From: Limonium bicolor | Lineage: Eukaryota > Streptophyta > Magnoliopsida > Caryophyllales > Plumbaginaceae | Assembly: GCA_023374045.1 (NCBI GenBank) | Contig: CM041776.1 | Span: 317,180,722 to 317,244,721 of the forward strand | Direction: 5' to 3' | Length of the DNA: 64,000 nucleotides | Part shown: positions 35,560 through 46,322 of the stretch, piece after piece | Layout: every line of letters begins with the position of its first letter | Numbering within the stretch: position 1 is the stretch's first letter | Position numbers and translations under genes: made by a program | Notes under the pieces: model-generated | Told to the model about the DNA's origin: nothing | Seen by the model: only the letters and a program-made list of their open reading frames with translations | Databases searched by the model: none

Positions 35560-36440
35560 CTTCCATTGCGAAAGGGCTTAGTGACACTTTCTCTCCCCCC
35601 CCCCCCCGGCTTATCGATTTTCATTCTGGCAAAGTCTCTAATGTTTTCCTTTGGAAAAGAAATACTCATCATTGTGGTTTCCATGTGACTTTTTGATCTT
35701 CCCTTGTCTCCAAATTCCTACTCGATAACTCCACTTCCACCTCTCCATCGTTGACCTATGAGTGCTATCTCAAGATGATCCTCCCTTGTAAATGGCTAAC
35801 CCACAACCAGAAGACCAAGTTGAGTAAATTGCTTCTTAATGTTTAACCTCAACCTCAATAGGATAAAAGGCCTTTCAATGAACCTAGATGATCTCCTAGT
35901 GCATCCGAACGTGCAAAGTTATGATTGTTGCATCTTGGAAAATTGTTCTTATCTCATATTATTGATGCTCGTGCTTTGGAAGGAGCAATGGATAAGGTTT
36001 GGTAGCTGCGTGGAAGATGCAAAGTCGAGAGTGCCGATATGAATCTCTTCATGTTTGAGTTAGGGAAGGATGCGGATGTTGGTGAGCTTCTCAATCGAGG
36101 TCTCTAGACCATTGATGGCTCACTATTGGTTATCAAATCAGTGGAGGCACGGAAACAACCTAAGGATCATAACTTCAGTTTCATTCTGATTTTTGTCTGC
36201 ATTCATGATATTCCCTTCATCTTCTATCACAAGACCTTAGCTCAAAGGCTTGGTTCTAAAGGTGACTACCTGGACTATGATAAGGATTATGGTTTTTTTG
36301 GTGGTGAATTTATGAGGATAAAAATCAGGCATGATATTCATAAGCCGGTTTTGTGCAGTATCTCGATCAAAACTGAAGGAGTGTGGATGATTCCTTCACC
36401 CTACCAAGGAGTTCCCGAGTTTCAAGTTCTCTTTTGATTT
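35560..36440 (+). pseudogene. LINE ORF1 (DUF4283-like) remnant
   Basis: A frame at 36126-36437 reads FILIFVCIHDIPFIFYHK ... GEFMRIKIRHDIHKPVL and ends WMIPSPYQGVPEF. This matches the DUF4283 / zf-CCHC_4 region of plant LINE ORF1 proteins (the usual 'W+qihdiP', 'flRirv ld+ kPL', 'YerlP+fC' pattern). Upstream pieces to about 35860 are in other frames. It is broken and stops before the zinc knuckle, where gypsy-like sequence begins. Confidence 0.6.
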
Positions 36441-37526
36441 TGTTTCACTAAACTCTTAACCCCGTATGTATTTTGGTTACTTCTAGTGTTTCTTGCAGGT
36501 GCAACTTAAAGTCCACACCGCAACCAAGCTATGCTAATTGAGGCTAATACTCAAGTGTGGGGGAGTTCCTTCAATACAAGCAACAACAATCTCATGGGAG
36601 TACTAGTTTCTTAGATTTTGATACTCTCACTTGTCTTCTTTCATTTGGAATCTACTAGTTTCTATCATTGGGCATAGCTCATGTGCTATAATGTTGTATG
36701 TGTCCCTTGTGCTTTCTCTCTATTTGCTTTCCGAAAAATTCTTCTGGAACCTCCCCGGTTGTTTGGTGAACAATAAGGACATTGTTCAAATTAAGTGTGG
36801 GGGAGTGACTTTTTCAGTGAATGTTGTGCTTAAATGTTTAATTCCTCTACTTAACTTACATTTGTATAAAATAAAAAACTTGGACCCTTGTGTTGTGAGT
36901 TGTTCTCATTAAGAACAAATACTATTATGAATTGTGGGATAAATTCTTAAAAAAAATCTTTTAGATTGCTTTTAAGGAGCATTTTACTAGTGGCGTGGCC
37001 AAGTGATCTTATATGGTTAGATTTTTATTGCTTTGAGGTCTTTCTGTCTTCTTTCTTAGGGATTGTTAAGGGGTGCTTCTTTGTAAAAATCCTTTAAGGG
37101 ACTTGTGAGATGCCATTGGTATCCAACAATGAGAGTTGAGTGTTCTTAAATGTAAAGGCTTGATGCCAAAATCTTATCTTCTCGTCTCTTATGCCAAAGT
37201 GAAACAAATGCATAAATCTATTTTTCCTTTTGTTTTCTTCTTAATGCCCATTCTTGAGAGAAGTTGGTCATACTAAAAGATCTTCAAGTCACCTAATCTT
37301 TAGAACTTTGAAGCACTTCGGGTCATACCTCGAAACTCTAGTTTTTATTTTGCCCTGAGCACACCCATGCCACTACTAAGAGATGGTTCACTCTCCTCAA
37401 AGGTTTTAATCACTTTTTGCTTCTTCTCCTATCTTACAATTCATGTTAGTATTTGTTAGTTTTGAGCATTCCTTACTTGCTTGGGTGCTTGGTTTTGCTT
37501 GAGGACAAGCAAAAGCTGTGGGGGTG
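36441..37526 (+). mobile_element. Ty3-gypsy 3' internal remnant with polypurine tract
   Basis: Non-coding sequence with three 'AAGTGTGGGGGAGT'-type motifs (about 36552 and 36790, and a related one at 37517), ending TTGCTTGAGGACAAGCAAAAGC then TGTGGGGG. This phrase just before the LTR is a well-known hallmark of plant Athila/Tat-type gypsy elements. The coding part of the element is missing. Confidence 0.75.
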
Positions 37527-38951
37527 TGATGAGTGAATAACTGAGCATGTTTTAGAAGTATATTCATGTGCTTAATAAATGTTTTATCAACACTTTTCAT
37601 GCTCATTTCTCTAATCTAGCTAGTTTTCCTCTAATTGTGTGTTTTATTTGGTGTTTTACACAACTATTGCTGAAACGGGAGGAACAACATAGCAAGAAAT
37701 AAAGTAGATGAAGAGATTGTTTGTGGGCGCAAACGGATCCAAAATCTGAGCTATAACAAAGAATATAGAGCATTTTGAAATCCGACCTACCCAGAAGACC
37801 GCCCCTGTGGGTAGGTCATAGCTGAATTTTGTCTCTGGTCCGGACCGCCTCGGCCAACCATCCCACAGGGTAAGTCGGATTAAGTTCACTCACGTGATTT
37901 TGCCTTTGGTCCGGACCGCCCCAACCGACCGCCCCACAAGGTAGGTCGGAACAGAAATTTGTCCAGATTTCAGATTTTAAAAGCAGAAGAAGAGAGGAGA
38001 GAGAGGGCATAAAGAGCACGGCCTAGTTCGGAGAAAAGAGAGGAAAATAAGGAAGAAGAAAAGGAAGAAGAAGAAGGGAAAGAAGAGGAAAGACCCCATA
38101 ACCGCTGAAGCTCTTCTTCAACCTCACATGGCTATTTCTTCTTCTTTCTCTCTCATTTATGCTCTAATGGATACTTAACCTCCCTTGTAACTTGGGATGG
38201 GGATTTTGACCCAAAATCCCTAAAACCTTCATTGTTGAACCTTGAACTTGTTTTCATGCTTTATTTTAGTCCTTGTGCTTAATGAAGATAATTATTGAGT
38301 GTTTATGTTCTAAACTTGTTACTCATGATTTGGGGATTTGTTTAGGGTTTCCTCAACTAATTTGTCAATTTGCTAATTAAATTAGTTAGATTAATGTTGC
38401 CGTTTAGTTTAGCATTAGTGTGGATTTCTATCATGTGATTCTGAGATAGAAACCTAGGCCAAGGGGACTAAATCAATGTACTCTAATTTTGATGATTTAG
38501 AAATTAGACTACATTGCCACTTAGAGAACTTAAGCTTAGTGCTATCGATTGACCCCGGCTTAGCTGATTGAGAAGTTACAGTTAAATTGGTTATGATTAG
38601 TAGACCGATTAGGTTGCTAATTAATTAAGTGTTTAGTTGTTTAGCTGTAAGTTCAAGGGTCGACAACCGGTAATAAGGGGAGGACGGGTGCAAATATCCA
38701 TCCCGGGGTACATCTATCCTAGATAGTTAGTTTAGTGTTTATTGTTTTTCTTTATTTCTCCAATTACAACCCAAAAACCCAAAACCCTCAATTTAAGTTT
38801 ATGTACTTTTATTTATTTTTTTACACATTTACTAAGCTTATAATTAACTAAAAAGTTACGTAGTCCCTATGGGTACGACCTCGTTGTACTATAATGACTA
38901 GGTTCACTGCCCATAGTTAACAACATAGTTTCACCACTATTTTGCACAACA
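37527..38951 (+). mobile_element. Ty3-gypsy LTR flanked by polypurine tract and primer binding site
   Basis: The LTR runs from TGATGAGTGAATAACTG to ...TTTGCACAACA, about 1.4 kb, directly after the polypurine tract. Just after it comes TTTTTGACGCCGTTGCCGGAG, the usual plant gypsy LTR/PBS junction (normally TGGCGCCGTTGCCGGGG). Inside, a repeat with GTCCGGACCGCC and GGTAGGTCGG occurs two to three times at 37780-37960, and a GAAGAA tract lies at 38035-38095. An LTR with internal sequence on both sides is unusual (see findings). Confidence 0.8.
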
Positions 38952-38957
38952 AGTTTT

Positions 38958-38976
38958 TGACGCCGTTGCCGGAGAC
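38958..38976 (+). other. Gypsy primer binding site, mutated
   Basis: TGACGCCGTTGCCGGAGAC differs at two positions from the common plant gypsy form TGGCGCCGTTGCCGGGGAC. It follows the LTR after a short AGTTTT spacer. Confidence 0.75.
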
Positions 38977-39800
38977 TTCGATCCAACTATCTGATTTATT
39001 ATCGGTTTATGTCCCCTAATTAATTACTTGAGATAACCCTAATGAATAATGATTGTGTGTATCATCTCGCGTTGTTCATGGTAATCCTGGATTCTGAATG
39101 AAAAATATATAATCTATATCTTATGAAAAAAAAAACTTAAGTCAGACTAATTTTAAGACTCAAAATATAAACTTTATGCAAGCCTAAAACTAACTAAAAC
39201 TCCAAATCTAATATCATTACCCAACCCAATCTCACGTAAACCCGTACTTGGATTGGATAAACCATTCACCACATATCATATAGTACTATAAGATACTAGT
39301 TAAGTACTAAAAAACATATCATGTAATGTGTACAGCGAAATTGCAAAAATGATGCAATGTGACAGAGAACGTGTGTATAGTGTATTGAAGTCAAGCCCAT
39401 GGAGGAGAAATGATAAAGAATCGAATCAATTATAACGTTAAAGACCAGCCAGTATTGGAAATATCGTGCAATTGATTGCATTATTTCTTGTCCCCACTAC
39501 TATAAAAATAAGAAATCACCTTATTGTTAGTTTAAAATAAGTTTCATTATTATACTAAGCCTTTATAAAGTAATTTCAATTTCAATTTTAAATTAGTTAG
39601 TACTTTTATCATTAACATTAATTAAACCTTATCCCTAAAATATATGTAAGTCTAAACTTTGTGTATTTCAATGGTATACGAACGTCAACCTTCCTCGAAG
39701 CTCGATCAGTTGATAGTTTCTTTGACTGCCTACACTCTCGGTACTCAGTCTCTTCTCTCTCTTTCTCTACCTTTTTTTCATTCCCTCCCTCCTTCCTTCA
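38977..39800. other. Spacer upstream of GT47-3
   Basis: After about 100 bases of possible gypsy leader the sequence becomes ordinary AT-rich spacer. The last 100 bases before 39801 are pyrimidine-rich (CTCTCTTTCTCTACC), like a plant 5' leader. No other gene seen. Confidence 0.55.
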
Positions 39801-42800
39801 ATGGCGAGCAGCATCACAACTACGACAACAGCAAACTCTCCGTTCTTCATGGTTCCAGCTTTATTCTTTCTATGCACCCTACTTCTCTACTTCTCTTCCT
39901 CCCATATTGAAAGTAACTCCTCAATCCTTATAAATCTTCTCAACTTCACCAAAATCTCGACCGAAAACCAGCAATTCTCTACTTACATCTCGTTACAGCA
40001 GCAGGCAACACAGCTGCGGCGGCCAGCCCTCCCGTGGTAACGATGACCATTCTACGGATGGAAATGGTGGCGAGAGTACCGGTGGCAACGTCGGTGGTGA
40101 TCATCGGCGGGTCAACAGTTCATCTGCTCAAAACGTTATAGTGTGGGTAAGTTAAACGACACGATGCATGAATTCACCATTAGTTTATTACCTGCATTTT
40201 TTTTTTTTTTTTGCGAAATTACTTGCATATTACTATATTACTTTGCTATATATGCATATATGCTAGCGATTAATTCAGCTACATGTATATATTTTCTTAG
40301 GAAATGGCAACTTTTCGATTTAAGATTATGATCAATTTGTCTCTGACGTGGAGTAAAACAAATAAATTAATAAACGAAAATCTTGCTCCATTAAAGTCAA
40401 TCACATTTCAGATTAAGTTCATTAATGCGTGACGAGATCCAGTAAGTAATAGTATACTATATATTTATATTGGTATGAGTTTCATTTTCTTTCTTAACAC
40501 TGGTTGTATATAATATAATATGACGTGGTCCAATACATAGGGGGAGAAGAAGCGGAAAGACAACGGCAATGACGTGGGGAAAATCGAGAGAGAATTGGCC
40601 ATGGCAAGAGCTGCTATTAGAAAAGCGGTTCGAACGAGGAAGATTAAAATGACACCGTTGCTAGCAGTGGAAGTTGGACAGAATTTGTCTAGTTTTTCAT
40701 TCGATCCAAGCCAACGGGTGTACAGAAATCCATACGCATTTTATCAGTAAGTTATCTCATACGTAGAATCACCACTTTATAAGTTATTAAGTTGATTAGT
40801 TTAAGATCTCACTAACAATAATAGTAAGAAGAATATAGTTTGATCATATCAAGTATATATGTAGGCTATTAATTATTGGGTGCGTATACCATATAGAACT
40901 CCAATTGCCAGGCCCCATTCTTTTGCACCGGGTTTATTTGATCAGCTAGTTTATTGTCTCTGTATGTCACATACATCAATTGTCATATCAACTATTTTTC
41001 TCCTCTACTTTTTCTAACTTTCAGCTAACAACTGACATCAGCTAGATTATCAGTCATGCAAAAGAATGGGCCGATGGCGGTTGATAATTTTGATCAAAAA
41101 CCTAGAAAACTATCTAGCCACTTGATAATTTGTATCATTGATATTAATTAGTATTAGAGCTAGCTGTCTAGTGTTGATTTCTTAAAAAAAAAAAAAGAAT
41201 CAGAGAATCTTCTAACTTAACTCCTAGTTGTCTGTCCGTAGTGACAAACCAGACAAGAATTGTTATTAAAACCATGCATCTAACTCTTCTTAAAGTAAGA
41301 GTGTATAGAAGCTAACGTGACAATGAACTCTTTCTTTAAATCAATATCCTGAAAATAGATGGAAATAGGGTATGGGTATGATCGATCCTTGTGTTTGTAT
41401 TGACAGAAACAGCTAATTTTGATCATTGAGATTCGTACGTTTTTTTAATGTTTTTTGAAACTTTGGGATGGTGATTAATTTCGCACATATATAATTAAAG
41501 ATAGGGTATTGGTTTACCGATACATTTGTGATTGAAAACGGTTTAATTTGTACTATGTTTAAGACCGAATCAGCAGCAACTCCCCATATATATTGTTTGA
41601 CAAATCCATGAAAACTTCAAATTTTGTCATGCATGTTTACTCGATAGAGTATGATCAAGTGCAAATAGCTTAAAAATTGTCTACTATCGACAGTCGTGAA
41701 TACTATACTATAGTATCGTGCATTTCCATCAATTCATCCTTATATATCTCGATCGCCTCTTTTGGGACAATCAATTAATAGCTTGCAAATCTCAAAAAAT
41801 TCAGATTTACCAGCATCTCTTCCGGCAACAACTTGCTTATGTATATTTATTTGACCGCGATCAGTGAATCAAATCTAATTTTATTATAATCTAGTCCAAT
41901 TACTTAACAAAAACAAGATGATCATCATCATCATACAGGAGCCACGTGGAGATGCTGCGGAGGTTCAAGATCTGGACCTATCGAGAAGGTGATCACCCAA
42001 TGATCCACGTCGCCCCTTCAAAGGACATTTACGGAATCGACGGCATCTTCATGTCCGAGATCGACATCAATACATTAAACAACAACACAAGATTCATCGC
42101 ACGTAACCCTGAAGAAGCCCACGCCTTCTACCTTCCATTCAGTACCGCACAGTTAGTCCGTATGCTTTACAACCCAGTCACAACTTACGACCGTACCCCT
42201 CTTTTCCACGTCTTCACAGACTACCTCAACCTCATCTCAAACAAACACACATTCTGGAACCGCAGTCTTGGTGCTGATCACTTCATGCTCTCCTGCCATG
42301 ACTGGGCTCCCGAAGTAACATTCCCAGACCGACATCGTTTTCGTCACTTCATCCGTGCACTTTGCAATTCCAACACATCGGAAGGATTCAATCCCGAACG
42401 CGATGTATCTATCCCAGAAATTAAAGTACCACCAACACCTCACCATCTTCTCCCACCATCATTGGGTGTTCCACTTCTTAACCGTACTCTACTCGCCTTC
42501 TTCGCGGGTGGACCACATGGATATGTTCGTAAGATTCTGTTCCGTCATTGGCCGGAATCGAAAGATGGAGTGTTTCAAGTCCACCAATATCTGCCGGAGA
42601 ATATCAACTACTTTGAGATGTTGGGGAAATCAAAGTTCTGTCTTTGCCCTAGTGGGTATGAAGTTGCGAGTCCGAGGATTGTGGAAGCTATACATGCGGA
42701 ATGTGTTCCGGTCATAATTTCTGATGGATATGCACTGCCGTTTGAGGATGTGCTTAACTGGAGTGAGTTCACTGTACATGTACCGTTGACGAGAATTCCG

Positions 42801-42992
42801 GAGATTAAGGGTATATTAGAAGAGATTGATGAGAAGAGGTACTTGAAATTAGTGAAGGGTGTTAAGAGTGTCAAGTGGCATTTCACGTTGAATCAACCAG
42901 CTAAACCGTTTGACTTAGTGCATATGATTCTACACTCAATTTGGTTAAGGAGGCTTAATGTACGTCTGCCGGGTGACGCCGGCGATTTATGA
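39801..42992 (+). CDS. GT47-3: exostosin-family glycosyltransferase, third intron lost, exon 1 frame problem
   Basis: Exon 1 is 39801-40146, exon 2 40541-40746 and exon 3 41939-42992. The start ATG ([14 protein letters not shown]) gives a membrane anchor at about residues 18-34 ([14 protein letters not shown]). This frame stops at 40038-40040, while the sequence in phase with exon 2 ([15 protein letters not shown] ... SSAQNVIVW) lies one base away, so exon 1 carries one base too many or two too few between about 39934 and 40040. From exon 2 on all is open: [67 protein letters not shown] and the C-terminus [19 protein letters not shown] continues directly into APEV without the intron found in the other three copies. 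With one base corrected it would be about 534 residues. Either a recent pseudogene or a base error; the catalytic half is under visible constraint. Confidence 0.8.
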
Positions 42993-43183
42993 TATTTTTT
43001 GTATTTCTTTTTTTTCTTAACCGTCTACATGTCCATAATTAGCACGTACTACTACTATTTTCTTAAGTCAATTTTTGAAAGAAAAATGTGCGCTTCTGTA
43101 ACTGCAGCCACGAGGAAAGAAAAATGAATCCCGTTTCTAAACTGGACAATAAGACGTCCAGCACATCTGGCATTATTGATGTG

Positions 43184-43200
43184 AAATGTGGAATGTGATT
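43184..43200. repeat. Target-site duplication, left copy
   Basis: AAATGTGGAATGTGATT here matches AAATGTAGAATGTGATT at 44028-44044 with one difference. The pair brackets the LINE insertion 43201-44027. Confidence 0.85.
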
Positions 43201-44027
43201 TTTTTTTTTTTTGAAATAAATGATGAATATATAAGAGGTAAAGAGTTACATGAAAGTTAGATACATAGAGGGCCTATGTATCTGAGAACTAATGAGACCA
43301 TCACAGCTAAGAGGAGACTGATCTTACAAAAGCCTCCTAAGCACTAAAATAACAACAACGATACAGTGACCGGTTAAAACCAAGACAAAAACCCAAATTA
43401 CAAATGCAGGGATACAACAAATGGGTTCCAACATACACAAAAACCCTAAGAGCATAGGACTCTATCAAGCCAATCCAAATCAGTACTAGTAGCATTCATC
43501 TTTGACCATATGATAGCTTTCATGGTGATCTTGATGTCTGAGATTATGAGAGTGGGCTCTCTTGCTTGGTTGGCCATGGCTCGTTTGCATCTCTCTATCT
43601 AGAGGTGATAGACAACGTTGGCGATAGCTGCTCTCTTCACTAAATTAATTGGCCGCCGTTTCCTGCAATATCGACTGATCCAGGCTGAGCAGCTCCGGAG
43701 GCTATCCCTGTTTGTGGGTATACCCAACCAATCGCAAGTGCTCCACCAAACTCTGCTCGAGTACCTGCAATGAAAGAAAAGATGGTCGCTTGTCTCTTGA
43801 GCACGCTCACAGAGCCAGCACCTGTTAGCAATACAAATGCCCCAAGACTGGAGCTTATCACAGGTTTTAAGCCTACCTTTTAGAGACACCCATAAGATAA
43901 ATTTAGCCTTGGGGATAGACCATGTGTTCCAGCAGACATTGAACCAGGGGAAGGGCCGGGTAGGGACGGAGACATCATTATACAATAAGCTGACCTTAGG
44001 GCGGCTAGGATAGGATTGGAATAGGGA
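43201..44027 (-). mobile_element. 5'-truncated LINE insertion with target-site duplication
   Basis: The left edge is a run of 12 T, the A-tail of an element transcribed leftwards. The - strand frame 43985-43599 contains the zf-RVT domain found after plant LINE reverse transcriptases: PFPWFNVCWNTWSIPKAKF, then KLQSWGICIANRCWLCERAQETSDHLFFHC. Only the last about 830 bases of the element are present, the classic product of incomplete target-primed reverse transcription. The 17-base duplication on both sides defines the ends. Confidence 0.9.
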
Positions 44028-44057
44028 AAATGTAGAATGTGATTTGTTTGCAATGAA

Positions 44058-44640
44058 CTGTTTTTTTTTAAAAAAAATGCTAATGACTTATTAATAATGA
44101 AAGTAAAATGTACAGACCGAAGTTCTATATGTCGGATACCGGAGATTTACAAAAGAGACTAAAGGAAGTGGGACATACAAAGCTTCCCTAGTACCATACA
44201 AAAGTTGTGAAGAGTCCAACTCAGAGTATCAATAGGGGATATACAAATAGTGGGGGAAGATACAAAAACAAAAGCCTCGAGCACTAAAGGAACTTCTAAG
44301 AACAAAACACCCTGTCTAGCCAATCAAGATCTTTGGTGAAGTCTCTCATCTTCATCCAAATGATAGATTCTGTGGCACCCTTGATCTATGTAACAATGCG
44401 AGCAGGGTCTTTAGCTAGGCTAGTCATGACTCGCTTGCATCTTTTAATCCAAATGTAGTAGATGACATTGGCGATGGTCGTGAAAGATGAGCCTCCCCGG
44501 ACTAGAGAAAGGAGTGAAATCTCTTAATAATGCTTTTGATTATGTTCTTTGGAATAGAAATGCATGAAGCCCAAAAGCCAATAATACCAAAGAGAGTGCT
44601 TTAAATAAGGGAGAGTCGACCCGTGAACGAGAGAGATTTA
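44058..44640 (-). mobile_element. Second LINE 3' fragment of the same family
   Basis: Begins with a T run (44060-44069), again an A-tail on the - strand. It contains a stretch (about 44390-44480) similar to 43545-43625 of the first insertion: 'ctcgcttgcatct' then 'gtagatgacattggcgatgg' against 'ctcgtttgcatct' and 'atagacaacgttggcgatag'. It is more decayed than its neighbour and has no open frame. Confidence 0.65.
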
Positions 44641-44659
44641 CTGCCCAGGAGGAGATAGC

Positions 44660-45160
44660 TTTAAAGTTCCGTGGGTATTTCTTTCCGTAGGTATTCCATG
44701 GGTAAACTACAAAGGAAAGTATAACACTTGTCTGTGGGTAATCCGTAGGAAATACCTACGGGAAAGTTTCGTGGGTATTTCTTTTTGTAGGTATTCCGTG
44801 GGTAAACTAAAAGGAAAGTATAACACTTTTCTGTGGGTAATTAGTAGGTAATACCTACGGGAAAGTTCTGTGGGTTTTTTTCCATAGGTATTTTGTGGGT
44901 ATCCACATGGCAAACTAACATGATACCCGTGGGTATTCCATGGGTATTTACCTATGGAAATTTCTTTAGGTAATTACCCACAAAAGTTTATGTGGGCAAA
45001 TAGTAGGCAATTACCCACGGGATTTTTTTTGGGTGGGGAATTAGTTTACCCACAAGGTATTTACCCACGGAACGTTTCCGTAGGTATTCCGTGGGTAAAA
45101 TTGATTACCTACACTTACCCACGGAAATGTTCGTAGGTAAATCCGTTTTTTCTAGTAGTG
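44660..45160. mobile_element. CACTA element end with subterminal repeats
   Basis: The right edge reads, on the - strand, CACTACTAGAAAAAACGG, a CACTA terminal inverted repeat. Inside are more than ten copies of TACCCACGG or CCGTGGGTA, TAGGTAATTACCCACGG and similar, in both orientations, forming subterminal repeats. The left terminus is absent; the repeats start abruptly next to LINE sequence, so this is a truncated or deletion-derived element. It is a different family from the 12306 element, whose repeat core is ACCACGG. Confidence 0.8.
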
Positions 45161-45600
45161 TATGATAAATAAAAAATATAAATTTATCAACATTGAGCAT
45201 CCCTAGTGCAAGACTGAGAAGAGGAAATGTTTTGTGATGAAGTGCTTTGGTGAAATTGTCTGCCAATCGTTGTTCAATGGCACAATGAAGAAGCTCCACA
45301 TTATTCTATTAAACTTGATCTTCAAGAAAGTTATGACAAATCTCAATATATTTAGTCTTGGGATGTTAAACCGGATCCTTTGTCAGTGTAGTGCTAGAGA
45401 GTTTGTTGTAGTAGGTAGGCATAGGAGACTAAGAACACCAGAGGTAGCCAATTGATATTGAAGTGAGAGGTCGTAGGCACACTAAGCAAGAATAGCGATA
45501 TAATCACTTTCTGTGATGGAGAGTGCAATATGTGATTACTGCTTAAAAGAACCAAGACATCAGGCCTGAGCTGACTAGTTAAGCAGAACCATAAGTACAT
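45161..45600 (-). pseudogene. Copia RNase H end remnant
   Basis: Read leftwards, broken frames contain SHIALSITESDYIAILA (the usual 'al StaEaEYia l' motif), TKYIEICHNFLEDQV and VELLHCAIEQRLADNFTKAL (the usual 'E L HvsteeQ ADi TKaL'), the last segment of Copia pol. The reading frame is interrupted. It ends exactly at the CACTA terminus, so the 3' LTR is missing. Confidence 0.75.
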
Positions 45601-46322
45601 TGTTTGTTTTTATATCAGTCAGCACCTATGAAAGCCTGTACTAGGAAGAAAAATCCGACATGATAAACCAAACGAAAGTTCGTAGAGTACGATTTCTTTC
45701 ATATGACAACGTCATCCAATATTCTACAACCTCCAATTTAGAATCATCATTATTAGCCTGGGAGAGAAAAACAAATAGAAGATTAGTATCGTTTAGGCAC
45801 CCATTGTTTTCTTGGTTGTCAGTGATAAGTATAAAGCTGGGCATAACATGAAGCATTAGCTCGTGACATTCTTTCATTTTTATGTTGAAGTTTATGACAA
45901 AAATTAAGGTGATGCCCTATAATATGACAACAACGACAACATGACTTATTCTGAGAAGTTGCTTTTGGGACCCCAATTGGAGAGTAATGACGAGAATCAG
46001 TATGAGACCGACCACTAGATGATGAAGCAAAAGAAGTGCTACGAAACCCTAAACCTGTGTGTCTTGATTTTGGTTTGCTAACTATTTTATGAAGCTTAGC
46101 AGATCCTGTATACCAAATGGGTTTCTCTAGGGTTTGGATTTCCAATTTCTGACTAAGTGCATCGCAATGCCTTTGTAAATTTGTATTCTCCTGGCAGGAT
46201 CCACTCATTATCAAATTTGAGAGTTTGGATAACTTTTTCTGCCCACTTAGATATAGAACTCAACTTTGTACTGAATGGTGCGGTAAATGTAGATTAAATA
46301 GCCTTAACTGAGTTGAGACTAA
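45601..46322 (-). pseudogene. Copia gag/pol middle remnant with second zinc-knuckle-like motif
   Basis: A 131-codon frame at 46214-45819 is basic and Ser-rich and contains CCRCCHIIGHHLNFCHK, close to a CX2CX4HX4C zinc knuckle. The part at 45641-45877 is unassigned. Protease, integrase and most reverse transcriptase of a Copia element should lie between gag and RNase H but are not found, so a large deletion has joined these pieces. Confidence 0.5.

Noticed and set aside
42355..42717. A 120-codon + strand frame
   Set aside because: It overlaps GT47-3 exon 3 in another frame and has no family motif.
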